Assembly (NCBI RefSeq): GCF_027922185.1
Contig: NZ_BSFE01000006.1
Location: 1 to 64,000 of the forward strand
DNA: 64,000 nucleotides
Reading direction: 5' to 3'
Origin: Maricaulis virginensis
GTDB lineage: Bacteria > Pseudomonadota > Alphaproteobacteria > Caulobacterales > Maricaulaceae
In this document: piece by piece, positions 18,274-26,522 of the stretch
How the letters are laid out: each line of letters begins with the position of its first letter
How positions within the stretch are numbered: the first letter of the stretch is position 1
Translations under genes and position numbers: made by a program
The notes under the pieces: model-generated
Databases searched by the model: none
Seen by the model: the letters and a program-made list of their open reading frames with translations, nothing else
What the model was told of the DNA's origin: nothing

Positions 18274-19032
18274 ATGACCGGCATGATTTCAACCGAACAG
18301 ATCCGCAAGACCCTGCCGACCGTCGGCGTCATCCTCGCCGTCGGCACGCTGATGTCGATCCTGGGCCCCTATGACAGCCACAATCTCGGCGTCCCCGGGG
18401 TCTGGCTGTACTGGACCGGCCTGATGGCGATCGGCTGGATCAGCGGACAGGTTTTTACCGCCTGGCTGGCGCGGCTCTACCCGGATCTGACACCGCTTCT
18501 TTTAAGCCTCGTCCTGGCAACGCTCGTCGCCATCCCGGTCAGCGCCGCCGTCATCATCCTGCAGGCCGTGATGGGACCGGCCTTCCGGATCATCCAGCTC
18601 CCCGTCGTCTATTTCATGGTCTGGGTGGTGTCGGTGGCCGTCACCCTGGTCTCGGTCTATCTGGACCGCGCCAGAGAAGGCCAGGGCGAAAGTGCGGACA
18701 CGGGCACAGCCACACCCGGGCCGGCACTCACCGGGAAACTGCCGCCGCATCTGCGCCGGGCGCGCCTGCTGGCGCTGCAGGCCGAGGATCATTATCTGCG
18801 TGTGCACACCGAGGCAGGCGACGGTCTGATCCTGATGCGGCTGGGCGATGCCATCGCAGCGGTCGAAACCCTCGACGGCGCCCGCACGCACCGCTCCTGG
18901 TGGGTGGCGCGCGACGCGGTGGAACGGGTCAGCCGCGGCGACGGCCGGGCGACGCTGACCCTGATCAACGGTGTCCAGGCACCCGTCAGCCGCACCTATG
19001 CTCCCAAATTGCGCGAAGCGGGCTGGTACTGA
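18274..19032 (+). CDS. Membrane-anchored LytTR transcriptional regulator
   Basis: A 252-residue regulator. Four membrane helices (about residues 13-35, 43-63, 73-98, 106-130) are followed by a short linker and a C-terminal LytTR DNA-binding domain (about 158-252) with ALQAEDHYLRVHTEAGDGLILMRLGDAI and SWWVARDAVERVSRGDGRATLTLINGVQAPVSRTY. It has no receiver domain, so it is not a classical LytR response regulator but a membrane-bound type. Its divergent position, 140 bases from the DUF2141/carotenoid oxygenase operon, suggests it controls that operon. An internal start at MISTEQ (residue 4) is possible. Confidence 0.85.
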   Translation: MTGMISTEQIRKTLPTVGVILAVGTLMSILGPYDSHNLGVPGVWLYWTGLMAIGWISGQVFTAWLARLYPDLTPLLLSLVLATLVAIPVSAAVIILQAVMGPAFRIIQLPVVYFMVWVVSVAVTLVSVYLDRAREGQGESADTGTATPGPALTGKLPPHLRRARLLALQAEDHYLRVHTEAGDGLILMRLGDAIAAVETLDGARTHRSWWVARDAVERVSRGDGRATLTLINGVQAPVSRTYAPKLREAGWY

Positions 19033-19038
19033 TCCCGC

Positions 19039-19878
19039 TCAGTGCACCATGAGAATGGCGAAGTCGGTGCCCTTGAGCAGCGCCGTCGTGTCGTCGCGCC
19101 CCAGCGCATACTGCCAGCCCGGCGCGCCGAAACCGCCCATGACCAGAAAATCGATATCCGCGGCGCTGGCCGCCTCGATCAGCGTGCGCGCGATCGAGCG
19201 ATGGTCGATCGTCAGCGTTTCGGTCGAGGCGGTGACCCCGTGCCGGTCGAGATAATTCGCCAGGCGTGACAGCTGGGCCGCGTCCTCATGATCGGTGCCG
19301 GCATGAACCGCCTTCACCGATGAGGCCATCTCGAGCAGCGGCAGTGACCCCGCCACCGCGCGCGAGGCTTCCAGCGAGCCGTCCCAGGCGATCATCGCCT
19401 TGTCCAGCGGTGCCTCCGGCGACCGCCTGGCCGGCAGGAGAAGCAGCGGCCGGCCGCTCTCGCAGGCGGCGATCTTGATGGCACTCAATTGATGGCGGGC
19501 GCTGTCGCCGTCCGGCAGGGCCATGACCACGAGATCGCTCAGCCGGCCTTCCTGGGCCAGCGCCGCCTCCGGCAGACCGACAAATTCGGCAAGACGCCCC
19601 AGATGGCTCGGCGGTGCATCGTCGGCGACCCGTTCAAAGGCCTCGTGCGCCCGCACGCTGGCTTCCGCCGCGGCATCGTCCAGCGCCTCCAGAACCGTCT
19701 CCATACCGTAGGTGGAGAAGGTGTCGCCGAGAAAATCGCCGCCGGACGCCGCATTGCGCCGCACGAACAGCGCGTCCAGGCGCGCATCGTGGCGGACAGC
19801 CAGCGCCAGCGCCTGGCGCAGCAACGGCTCATCCTGCTCGCTGCCCTCGATCACGGTGAGAATGCGCTTGATTTCCAT
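19039..19878 (-). CDS. Universal stress protein (tandem UspA type)
   Basis: A 279-residue cytoplasmic protein with two Usp-like halves. The first begins IKRILTVIEGSEQDEPLLRQALALAVRHDARLDALFV. The second, around DKAMIAWDGSLEASRAV to DFLVMGGFGAPGWQYALG and ALLKGTDFAILMVH, has the typical C-terminal strand. The ATP-binding G-x2-G-x9-G(S/T) motif is not intact (GGFGAPGWQYALGRDD), so nucleotide binding is doubtful. It converges with the LytTR gene (6-base gap) and lies 19 bases downstream of the acetyltransferase gene on the same strand. A general stress role is family knowledge. Confidence 0.85.
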   Translation of the reverse strand: MEIKRILTVIEGSEQDEPLLRQALALAVRHDARLDALFVRRNAASGGDFLGDTFSTYGMETVLEALDDAAAEASVRAHEAFERVADDAPPSHLGRLAEFVGLPEAALAQEGRLSDLVVMALPDGDSARHQLSAIKIAACESGRPLLLLPARRSPEAPLDKAMIAWDGSLEASRAVAGSLPLLEMASSVKAVHAGTDHEDAAQLSRLANYLDRHGVTASTETLTIDHRSIARTLIEAASAADIDFLVMGGFGAPGWQYALGRDDTTALLKGTDFAILMVH

Positions 19879-19897
19879 GCCACGCTCCTGCGTCAGA

Positions 19898-20437
19898 TCA
19901 TGATTGCGGACGCGCCCGCCAGCCGGCCGCGTCCTGGCCCCAGATATCGACTTCCATGCCGGGAAATCCGGCGACTTCCACCCGGCGGCCCAGATTGCGC
20001 GAGCCCAGACGCTCGGCGACGCGCTGGCTGGGTATGTTGTCGCTGTCGATCAGATGCACCACATCGCGCCAACCCAGGCGGTCGAACACATAGTCCATGC
20101 AAGCGGCGCCGGCCTCGGACGCATAGCCGCGCCCCCAGCTGTGCCGGTTCAGCGACCAGCCGATCTCCGGCTGCGGCCAGCCATGCGGATACCAGGGGCC
20201 GACCCGGCCAAGCCAGGTTCCGGTCTCCTTCTCGATCACGCTGAAGAAGCCGTAGCCGCGCAATTCCCAGTGCCCGACAATGCCGCACAGGGATCGCCAG
20301 ACTTGCGCCGGGTCCTGAACGCCGCCGATGAAGCGGGTCACGGTCTCGTCGCCCATCAGCTCGCACAGGGGTTCGAAGTCCGACAGATCGGGCTGTCTCA
20401 GAATGAGACGGTCGGTTTCAAGAACGGTCTGGGTCAT
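19898..20437 (-). CDS. GNAT-family N-acetyltransferase
   Basis: A 179-residue RimJ/RimL-like acetyltransferase. VLETDRLILRQPDLSDFEPL is the family's first strand, followed by GYGFFSVIEKETGTWLGRVGPWYPHGWPQPEIGWSL, the CoA-binding loop HSWGRGYASEAGAACMDYVF and the C-terminal SDNIPSQRVAERLGSRNLG. The start MTQTVLETDR at 20437 is preferred over an ATG 60 bases upstream, because the preceding residues are not conserved in type. Upstream of universal stress protein in the same direction. Substrate unknown. Confidence 0.85.
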   Translation of the reverse strand: MTQTVLETDRLILRQPDLSDFEPLCELMGDETVTRFIGGVQDPAQVWRSLCGIVGHWELRGYGFFSVIEKETGTWLGRVGPWYPHGWPQPEIGWSLNRHSWGRGYASEAGAACMDYVFDRLGWRDVVHLIDSDNIPSQRVAERLGSRNLGRRVEVAGFPGMEVDIWGQDAAGWRARPQS

Positions 20438-20610
20438 GGGCGGAGTCGACGGGTTTGGCGCGATCCGGTCAACCGGAAATCCATCAGATGAATACACGCA
20501 TTCTTTATGACCGCCCAGAGCGCCACAATGTCACGGGGCAGGGCTAGGATGCCGCGCGAACGGGGCCGGAATGTCCAGGGAACTGGCGTGCCGTTTGCAG
20601 GTTATGTCCG

Positions 20611-21153
20611 GTGAGTAGTTTGTTCGAGTTTGGGGCTATGGACGGAAAGCGCAGTCCGGGCATTGTGACACTGCTGGTCTACCTGATTGCCGTGTCCAGC
20701 CTGGCGGGCGGATTGTCGGGCTGGATCCATGCGACCGGCGCCTTCACCTGGCTGACCGGCCTGAACGCCCCGCACTGGACTCCCGGCTATACGCTGCTCA
20801 ACCTGATCGGCCTCTTCATCCCCGCCTTCGTGGTGATCGCGCTGTGGATCAACCAGCGCGCCGGCGCCGGAATGATCCACTGGCTGGCGAGCGGCTTCAT
20901 CGCGCTCTTCCTGATCGGACTGCCGGTCCAGATCTGGCTGTTTTTCTCGACACGTGACGTTTCGCTGGGCTTTGTCGCCGCGCTGGGCATGTGGGTGTTC
21001 ACCGTATTTGCGACCTGGTTCGCCGGACGCAGCTCCCGGCCGGCCGGCGTGCTGATGTGGGTGCCCTTCGCCTGGCAGAGCCTTCTTCTCGTTCTCGGCT
21101 TCGAGCTCATGCGGCTGAATACCGGCGGACCGCTGACTGCGGGCATTCTCTGA
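20611..21153 (+). CDS. Divergent TspO/MBR-like membrane protein
   Basis: A 180-residue protein with five hydrophobic segments. Three local matches to TspO are visible: LNAPHWTPGYTLLNLIGLF (TspO: W-P-P then Wt-LY), PVQIWLFFSTRD (Q-x-x-x-N-W-FF) and AGVLMWVPFAWQSLLLVLGFELMRLN (PY-W ... lN). TspO proteins bind porphyrins and sterol-like ligands and are tied to oxygen and stress responses in alphaproteobacteria. The start is uncertain: GTG 20611, or ATG 20638 (MDGKRSPG) giving 171 residues. The gene stands alone and converges with the mdh terminator. Confidence 0.55.
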   Translation: MSSLFEFGAMDGKRSPGIVTLLVYLIAVSSLAGGLSGWIHATGAFTWLTGLNAPHWTPGYTLLNLIGLFIPAFVVIALWINQRAGAGMIHWLASGFIALFLIGLPVQIWLFFSTRDVSLGFVAALGMWVFTVFATWFAGRSSRPAGVLMWVPFAWQSLLLVLGFELMRLNTGGPLTAGIL

Positions 21154-21175
21154 CGCCTGGCGCATTCCGGGCATG

Positions 21176-21204
21176 AAAAAGCCGCCGGCCAGACGACCGG
21201 CGGC
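21176..21204 (-). terminator. Intrinsic terminator of mdh
   Basis: GCCGCCGG (21181-21188) pairs with CCGGCGGC (21197-21204) around an 8-base loop. On the minus strand the hairpin is followed by TTTTT (21180-21176). It lies 30 bases after the mdh stop. Confidence 0.88.
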
Positions 21205-21233
21205 TCTGTCATGTTGGTCCCGCGCTGAGACGA

Positions 21234-22196
21234 TCAGCCCAGCGACGGCTCGAGGCCCTTGCAGGCCTCGATGAGGCCCTTCACGGCGTCAACAGAGTTG
21301 TCGAACATCGCCTGCTCGTCCTCATTGAGCGAGATCTCGACGATCTTCTCGACACCGCCGGCGCCGATCACGACCGGCACGCCGACATAGAGGTCGTTCT
21401 GGCCGAACTGGCCGGTCAGGTGCGCGGCGCAGGGCAGGATACGCTTCTTGTCGCGCAGGTAGGAGACCGCCATGTCGATGGCACTTTCCGCAGGCGCGTA
21501 GAAGGCCGAGCCCGTGCCCAGCAGCGCGACGATCTCGCCGCCGCCCTTGCGGGTGCGGTCGACGATGGCGTCCATCTTCTCCTGGGTCGACCAGCCCATC
21601 TCGATCATGTCCGGAACCGGGATGCCGGCAATGGTGGAGTAGCGCAGCAGCGGCACCATCGTGTCGCCATGGCCGCCCATCACGAAGGCGGTGACGTCTT
21701 CGACGGACACGGCGAACTCGTCGGCCAGGAAGTGGCGGAAGCGGGCCGAGTCCAGCACGCCGGCCATGCCGACAACCTTGTTGTGCGGCAGGCCGGAGAA
21801 TTCACGCAGCGCCCAGACCATCGCGTCGAGCGGGTTGGTGATGCAGATCACGAAAGCGTTCGGCGCGTATTTGGCGATGCCTTCGCCGACGGCCTTCATG
21901 ACTTTCAGATTGATGCCCAGAAGGTCGTCACGGCTCATGCCCGGCTTGCGCGGTACGCCGGCGGTGACGATGCAGACATCGGCGCCTTCAATGGCGGCAT
22001 AGTCGTCGGAACCGGCCAGCTTGCTGTCCTTGCCGAAGACCGGGCTTGCCTCGGCGATGTCCAGCGCCTTGCCCTTGGCTACGCCTTCGGCAATGTCGAA
22101 CAGGACGACATCGCCCAGTTCCTCGCGCGCGGCGATATGGGCGAGCGTGCCGCCGATCATGCCGGATCCGATCAGCGCAATCTTGTTTCGGGCCAT
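21234..22196 (-). CDS. mdh: Malate dehydrogenase
   Basis: A 320-residue NAD-dependent malate dehydrogenase of the LDH-like group common in alphaproteobacteria. Features: NAD-binding IALIGSGMIGGTLAH; ITNPLDAMVW; active-site loop Arg pair near GVPRKPGMSRDDLLGIN; catalytic His in MGGHGDTMVPL. The start 22196 (MARNKIALIG) has AGGAG seven bases upstream and is preferred over an ATG 30 bases earlier. The terminator follows directly, so it is probably monocistronic; alphaproteobacteria often carry mdh close to sucCD, here about 10 kb away. Confidence 0.97.
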   Translation of the reverse strand: MARNKIALIGSGMIGGTLAHIAAREELGDVVLFDIAEGVAKGKALDIAEASPVFGKDSKLAGSDDYAAIEGADVCIVTAGVPRKPGMSRDDLLGINLKVMKAVGEGIAKYAPNAFVICITNPLDAMVWALREFSGLPHNKVVGMAGVLDSARFRHFLADEFAVSVEDVTAFVMGGHGDTMVPLLRYSTIAGIPVPDMIEMGWSTQEKMDAIVDRTRKGGGEIVALLGTGSAFYAPAESAIDMAVSYLRDKKRILPCAAHLTGQFGQNDLYVGVPVVIGAGGVEKIVEISLNEDEQAMFDNSVDAVKGLIEACKGLEPSLG

Positions 22197-22307
22197 GGGG
22201 AGAGCTCCTCTTTCGGGATGTTCCAATGCTTGGCCAGCGGTCTAGCGCTGCACGGCGCCTTGGGCAAGGCGGCGAAAACGTCACACTTGCCCTGCGAGCC
22301 CCGCGCC

Positions 22308-22517
22308 TCACCGTTCCAGCGAGAAAATCTCCTCGACCGGCACCTCCAGCGCCGCGGCAAGTTTCAGTGCCAGAATGGTCGAGGGCACGAAGACCCGGTT
22401 CTCCACCGTGTTGATGGTCTTGCGCGTCACGCCGACCTTTTCCGCCAGCTGGGCCTGGGTGAGACCGTCCCTCGCCCGCAGCTCGCGCAGCCGGTTCTCC
22501 AGCCCGTCCGCCGTCAT
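22308..22517 (-). CDS. Small XRE-family regulator
   Basis: A 69-residue protein that is a single helix-turn-helix domain: RLRELRARDGLTQAQLAEKVGVTRKTINTVENRVFVPS, with SLER at the end as in the YozG/HTH_3-like small repressors. ATG 22517 overlaps the stop of the upstream membrane gene (ATGA). Such pairs of a membrane protein and a tiny XRE repressor are common in bacteria and usually autoregulated. A perfect inverted repeat (22974-23010) upstream of the pair is the probable operator. Confidence 0.88.
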   Translation of the reverse strand: MTADGLENRLRELRARDGLTQAQLAEKVGVTRKTINTVENRVFVPSTILALKLAAALEVPVEEIFSLER

Positions 22518-22963
22518 TCGCCCTCCTCCTCGCCGGAGGCCCGGTCCAGCCACAGGAAGGCGAAAATGGGCACACAGACGCCGGTCACCATCAGAACGCG
22601 GATCATGTGTCCGGACGGAATGTCGACGAAGCTCGACGCGCCATAGCCGCCGGCGACCAGCACCATCAGCGCGATATAACCAAAGCGCACCGCCCGCGCC
22701 TGGTTGTGGGCGAACAGCTCGTCCTCGATCACCGCCTGGGTCCGCGTCTCGGTCACCTTGCCGGCATAGACGAGGAAGACCAGCATCGCGGCCACGAAAC
22801 CGCCAATCCCGACTAGGCCGGTAACGAGTATCACGCCAAAAGCGACCGAGGATTCCGGCAGGACATCTTCCAGCCCCTGCATCAACTGCCAGACCAGGAA
22901 GGAAAGGGCGGCCAGCCCCAGGCAGCGATTGCGCATCCGGACCAGTTTGGAAATTTCGGTCAT
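22514..22963 (-). CDS. Membrane protein co-transcribed with an XRE regulator
   Basis: A 149-residue protein with four membrane helices (about 14-30, 40-67, 92-110 and 120-138). The family is not firmly recognised; it looks like the DUF2178-type membrane proteins that accompany small XRE repressors. GGAGGGG stands just upstream of ATG 22963, and the gene overlaps the regulator by four bases. The likely operator at 22974-23010 lies within 50 bases of the start, so the pair is probably autorepressed. Confidence 0.7.
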   Translation of the reverse strand: MTEISKLVRMRNRCLGLAALSFLVWQLMQGLEDVLPESSVAFGVILVTGLVGIGGFVAAMLVFLVYAGKVTETRTQAVIEDELFAHNQARAVRFGYIALMVLVAGGYGASSFVDIPSGHMIRVLMVTGVCVPIFAFLWLDRASGEEEGE

Positions 22964-22973
22964 TGACCCCTCC

Positions 22974-23010
22974 GTGTCACCTGTAAGTACAAGTTACCTA
23001 AAGGTGACAC
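22974..23010 (-). promoter_or_regulatory. Palindromic operator of the membrane/XRE pair
   Basis: GTGTCACCT (22974-22982) and AGGTGACAC (23002-23010) are perfect 9-bp inverted arms 19 bases apart. Between them sits a weaker GTAA...TTAC palindrome. On the minus strand a TTGACG (-35-like) lies at 23023-23018, so the arms would overlap the promoter and start site. This is the expected layout for autorepression by the XRE protein. Confidence 0.6.
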
Positions 23011-23063
23011 AATGGAACGTCAAGGTTACTTTTCAGATGCTCCGGCGGGGCCACTGTCAGCGA

Positions 23064-23741
23064 CTAACGCTTGATCGCCATCAGGATACCGTCGCCCACG
23101 GCCGTGAAGGCGCTGTGCACACGGGCATCGTCGCGCACCTTGTCCGCCAGCGCCTTCAGCGCGGCCGTGTCGGCATCGGCAGCGACACGGCCGGGATCGG
23201 CGACATCGCCGTTCCAGAGCATGTTGTCGAACAGGATCAGCCCGCCGGGCCGCAAGAGGTCGAGGCCAGCCTCGTAATAGGCGTCATAGCCGGTCTTGTC
23301 GGCGTCGACGAACATCAGGTCGGCGCGGCCGCCGATCTCGTCCTTCAGGGCCTCCAGCGTGTCGCGGGCCTCGCCGATCCGCAGATCGATGACATCGTCG
23401 ACACCGGCATCCTCGAAATAGCGGCGCGCAGGAGCGGTGTATTCCTCGGAGTTGTCACAGCCATAGAGGCGCGCCGCGGACCCGTGCCGCTCCTTCATCA
23501 CCAGCGCGGTCGCCAGCGCCGAATAGCCGGTGAACACACCGACCTCGACCGCAATCTTCGCATCGGTCAGCCGCGCGCACATCTGCATGAAGGCGCCCTG
23601 CTCGGGCGAGATCTGCATGCGCGAGATATCGCCCATCGCATCGGTGTCCCGGCGGCAGCGGGCCAGCACGGCGTGTTCGGGCGGATTGGCGGCCTGCACA
23701 TAGGCCGCCAGGGTTTCGTCGAGGCCGATCGAGCCGGACAT
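23064..23741 (-). CDS. SAM-dependent O-methyltransferase (caffeoyl-CoA type)
   Basis: A 225-residue class I methyltransferase of the Methyltransf_3 family. Features: QISPEQGAFMQMCARL; SAM-binding VEVGVFTGYSALATALVM; YGCDNSEEYTAPARRYFEDAGV; metal-binding and catalytic DLMFVDADKTGYDAYYEAGLDLLRPGGLILFDNMLWNG. Length is normal. Family members methylate catechol-like hydroxyls with Mg2+; the substrate here is not evident. It lies 16 bases downstream of the Fic gene and in the same direction, so read-through from the Fic promoter is possible. Confidence 0.9.
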   Translation of the reverse strand: MSGSIGLDETLAAYVQAANPPEHAVLARCRRDTDAMGDISRMQISPEQGAFMQMCARLTDAKIAVEVGVFTGYSALATALVMKERHGSAARLYGCDNSEEYTAPARRYFEDAGVDDVIDLRIGEARDTLEALKDEIGGRADLMFVDADKTGYDAYYEAGLDLLRPGGLILFDNMLWNGDVADPGRVAADADTAALKALADKVRDDARVHSAFTAVGDGILMAIKR

Positions 23742-23757
23742 GGTTATCTCCTTTTGC

Positions 23758-25110
23758 TCACGAGTAACCGGGCGCCTCTTCCCCGCCGAGCCGCCGGACG
23801 AGATCTGGCGCCGAAATATAGAGGCTGGTCCGTCCCTGTTTTTTCTTCCTGAACAGGCGCCGCTCGACCAGATCTTCCAGATCGGCCCGCGCCGTAAGGT
23901 ACGAAACCCCTTGCTGCCGTTGGTGCTCCGCGATCGTGACCTGCCTCACTCTGCCGCGCGCGGCGTCGTTCAGAAGAAAGGTCTGACGATGGTTCAGGCT
24001 CTCATCCCTCAGCGCACCCGCAAACTGGTCCAGAAGGGTTTTGCGACGCTCTGCATACTCGAAGAGCTGTGCGACGGCCCGCTTGAGCACATTGACCTGG
24101 TCGATCAGGAAATAGGTCAGGTCGCCGTCATCGCTTTCGGTTTCCAGATAGGCGCGCCCGTATTGAACGGGAGCTTCCATGATGGTTTTCGAGATCGAGA
24201 CATATTCGAGCAGCCAGTAGTCGGCCTTCAGGACATACCAGTAGAACAGGGCCCGGGCGGTCCGTCCGTTGCCATCGACAAAGGGGTGATCGTATCCGAT
24301 CATGAAATGCAGGATGATTGCCTTGAGGATCGGATGGATGAACTCGCCGTCCCTGTGATCCGCATTGGCGAAAGCACAAAGCGCCTCCAGACGCGCCGGC
24401 AGACTGGCGGCGCCTGGCGGGACGTGCAGGACATCACCGGTGATTTCGTCCTGTACCGTGATGTCATCGCCATCATCGCGGAGGACGCCGCACTTTTCGG
24501 GACTGTCGAGCGTGCCGACCGTCACGATATGATGGATTTCCAGGATAAGCTCCGGCGTCAGAGGCGTGTCACTGAGCGATTTGACGAACCGCAAGGCATT
24601 GTAGTTGTTGAGGACCATGCGCTCGTCACGCGTGCGTGGCGTTTTGCCGGATTCAATCATCTCGCGTGCGGCCTGACGTGTCGTCGCTGCCCCCTCGAGA
24701 ACCGAACTCGAGAAAGGTTCCTCGACAAGGGAGCGCGCGAGATAACGCCTCTGATCCTCCGCGTTGAGGTCATGGCCACGCGTGAGGATCGATCCCCCGC
24801 TCGTCATATCCAGATCGCGCAGCGCCGAAAAGAGAATGCGCGGCTCTGTGAACCAGAAGGCGTTTCCAGCCTTCTGGCTGAGGGGTATTTCCCGTCGCGC
24901 TTTCTCCCGGCTGAGTTTGGTGATTGCCCAGTATTGCTCCGGCGTCAGCCCATCCGGCGGCGGAAGCCGCTTCAGCTTTTCCCAGTGCAGATAGCGGCCC
25001 TTATGGTCTTCCGGGCGAGCCGTTATGAATGTCATCGCCGCTTCCGGATCCTTGCTTATCATGGCGCTGAGGATTTCCCGGGCATCGGGAGGGGTGGGAA
25101 GCGGCTTCAT
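23758..25110 (-). CDS. Fic-domain AMP-transferase with C-terminal winged helix
   Basis: A 450-residue Fic protein. The catalytic motif HPFVDGNGRTAR is complete (H275 to R286), so nucleotidyl (usually AMP) transfer to a hydroxyl is expected. The inhibitory motif S/TxxxEG is present upstream of the Fic core (S135 to G140, SSVLEG), making it a self-inhibited class II enzyme. The last 65 residues (RQVTIAEHQRQQGVSYLTARADLEDLVERRLFRKKKQGRTSLY) look like a winged helix-turn-helix. The 228 bases upstream are strikingly AT-rich and hold two 15-bp palindromes, suggesting autoregulation. AT content and isolation hint at acquisition by transfer. The target protein is unknown. Confidence 0.92.
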   Translation of the reverse strand: MKPLPTPPDAREILSAMISKDPEAAMTFITARPEDHKGRYLHWEKLKRLPPPDGLTPEQYWAITKLSREKARREIPLSQKAGNAFWFTEPRILFSALRDLDMTSGGSILTRGHDLNAEDQRRYLARSLVEEPFSSSVLEGAATTRQAAREMIESGKTPRTRDERMVLNNYNALRFVKSLSDTPLTPELILEIHHIVTVGTLDSPEKCGVLRDDGDDITVQDEITGDVLHVPPGAASLPARLEALCAFANADHRDGEFIHPILKAIILHFMIGYDHPFVDGNGRTARALFYWYVLKADYWLLEYVSISKTIMEAPVQYGRAYLETESDDGDLTYFLIDQVNVLKRAVAQLFEYAERRKTLLDQFAGALRDESLNHRQTFLLNDAARGRVRQVTIAEHQRQQGVSYLTARADLEDLVERRLFRKKKQGRTSLYISAPDLVRRLGGEEAPGYS

Positions 25111-25111
25111 T

Positions 25112-25217
25112 TTTATGCACCATAAATGTCTATCGAGGCGCCAATATGTTTCGCTTCAAAATCATGAAGTTAAGCTTTTATAGGGCTGCATCGAGGATAA
25201 TTTTTATAGACTATAAA
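25112..25217 (-). promoter_or_regulatory. AT-rich Fic promoter region with two palindromic boxes
   Basis: Two 15-bp palindromes share the pattern TTTAT-N5-ATAAA: TTTATGCACCATAAA (25112-25126, directly upstream of the ATG) and TTTATAGACTATAAA (25203-25217). The whole gap 25111-25338 is far richer in A/T than the rest of the window and has no gene. The boxes would suit a dimeric winged-helix regulator. Confidence 0.6.
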
Positions 25218-25338
25218 TATAACACTCGCAACCTTCATATTTAGCAACATTATCAATGCGTTACATGTTTATATAATCCGTCTTGACACCAAGAAAATTG
25301 TCGTTCGAATCAAAAGAAGCAAAGCGGGAACACGCGCT

Positions 25339-26475
25339 TTACTCCGCTATCTCCCCGGCCCGCTCGGCCGCCAGGTATTGATGCGTGCGCATTTCCATCA
25401 GGCGCGAGGCCGTGCGTTCGAACTCGAACGCCCCGTCGCCCGAGGGGTAGAGTTCGTCCGGCTCGGCATCGGCGCTCATCACCAGCTTGGTCCGCGCTTC
25501 ATAGAGCGCATCGATCAGCGTGACGAAACGCTTGGCCTCGTTGCGCTTGTCCGGGGAGAGTTTCGGTACGCGGTCGAGCAGGACGGTGTGAAACCGCCCG
25601 GCGATGGCGAGATAGTCGCCCGCCCCCAACGCCCGCGCGCACAGTTCGGGAAAGGTGAAGCGGGCCACACCGGCCACCTCGCGCTCGACGACCAGTTCGC
25701 GCCCCTGCACGTCCAGCGTACAGCGTTGCGGCGTCGCGCCCGACGTCAGCCGTTCCCAGGCCAGGTCCATCGCATGATCGGCATCGGCGCCGAGCGGGCA
25801 GTAATAGACCGGCGCGGCCTCGAGCTGGCGCAGGCGGTGGTCGACACCGCCATCCAGCTCCATAACATCCAGCCTGTCCTTCAGGAGGTCGATGAAGGGC
25901 AGGAAAAGCTGGCGATTGATGCCGTCGCGATAGAGGTCGTCGGGATGCCGGTTCGAGGTCGCCACGATCACCACGCCCTCGGCGAACAGGTGTTCGAACA
26001 GCCGGCCCAGGATCATGGCATCGGCGATATCGGTGACGTGAAACTCGTCAAAGGCGAGAAGGCGCGCCTCGCTTGCCAGGCTTCGCGCAACCGGCGGGAT
26101 CGGATCCTCGCCCGCGCCTTTCACATATTCCGGCTGACGGCGGCGGTCGGCCTTCGACAGGCTGCGCCAGCGATTGATGCGGGCATGGGCCCCCTGCATG
26201 AATTCGTGGAAGTGCACCCGGCGCCGCGACGCGACCGGTGCGGTCTCGATGAAAAGGTCCATCAGCATCGACTTGCCGCGCCCGACGCCGCCCCAGAGAT
26301 AGAGCCCCCTGGGGGCCGGTTTCGCCTTGCCGAACAGGGATTTCGCCCCCGGCTTCCAGCCCTCGAGCCGGCCCGACAGCGCGCTCAATGCCGCTGCCGC
26401 CCGCTCCTGATCGGGGTCGGGGTTCAGGCTGCCCGCGTCCACACGCTGGCGCCAGAGATCGAGCGGTGTTGTCAT
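25339..26475 (-). CDS. zapE: Cell-division ATPase ZapE (AFG1-like)
   Basis: A 378-residue AAA+ ATPase of the AFG1/ZapE family. Walker A is WGGVGRGKSMLMD (about residues 61-73); RVHFHEFMQGAHARI follows; Walker B is LLAFDEFHVTDIADAMIL; VATSNRHPDDLYRDGINRQLFLPFIDLL is a family hallmark. Length is typical. In E. coli ZapE acts on the Z-ring under stress; mitochondrial AFG1 handles respiratory subunits. It is the last gene of a run with the alcohol dehydrogenase, thioesterase and a tiny membrane peptide. Confidence 0.95.
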   Translation of the reverse strand: MTTPLDLWRQRVDAGSLNPDPDQERAAAALSALSGRLEGWKPGAKSLFGKAKPAPRGLYLWGGVGRGKSMLMDLFIETAPVASRRRVHFHEFMQGAHARINRWRSLSKADRRRQPEYVKGAGEDPIPPVARSLASEARLLAFDEFHVTDIADAMILGRLFEHLFAEGVVIVATSNRHPDDLYRDGINRQLFLPFIDLLKDRLDVMELDGGVDHRLRQLEAAPVYYCPLGADADHAMDLAWERLTSGATPQRCTLDVQGRELVVEREVAGVARFTFPELCARALGAGDYLAIAGRFHTVLLDRVPKLSPDKRNEAKRFVTLIDALYEARTKLVMSADAEPDELYPSGDGAFEFERTASRLMEMRTHQYLAAERAGEIAE

Positions 26476-26522
26476 GGTGCCAAGGCTTGGGTGCTGCGAC
26501 CGCGAAGGTCAATGGGCAAGGC

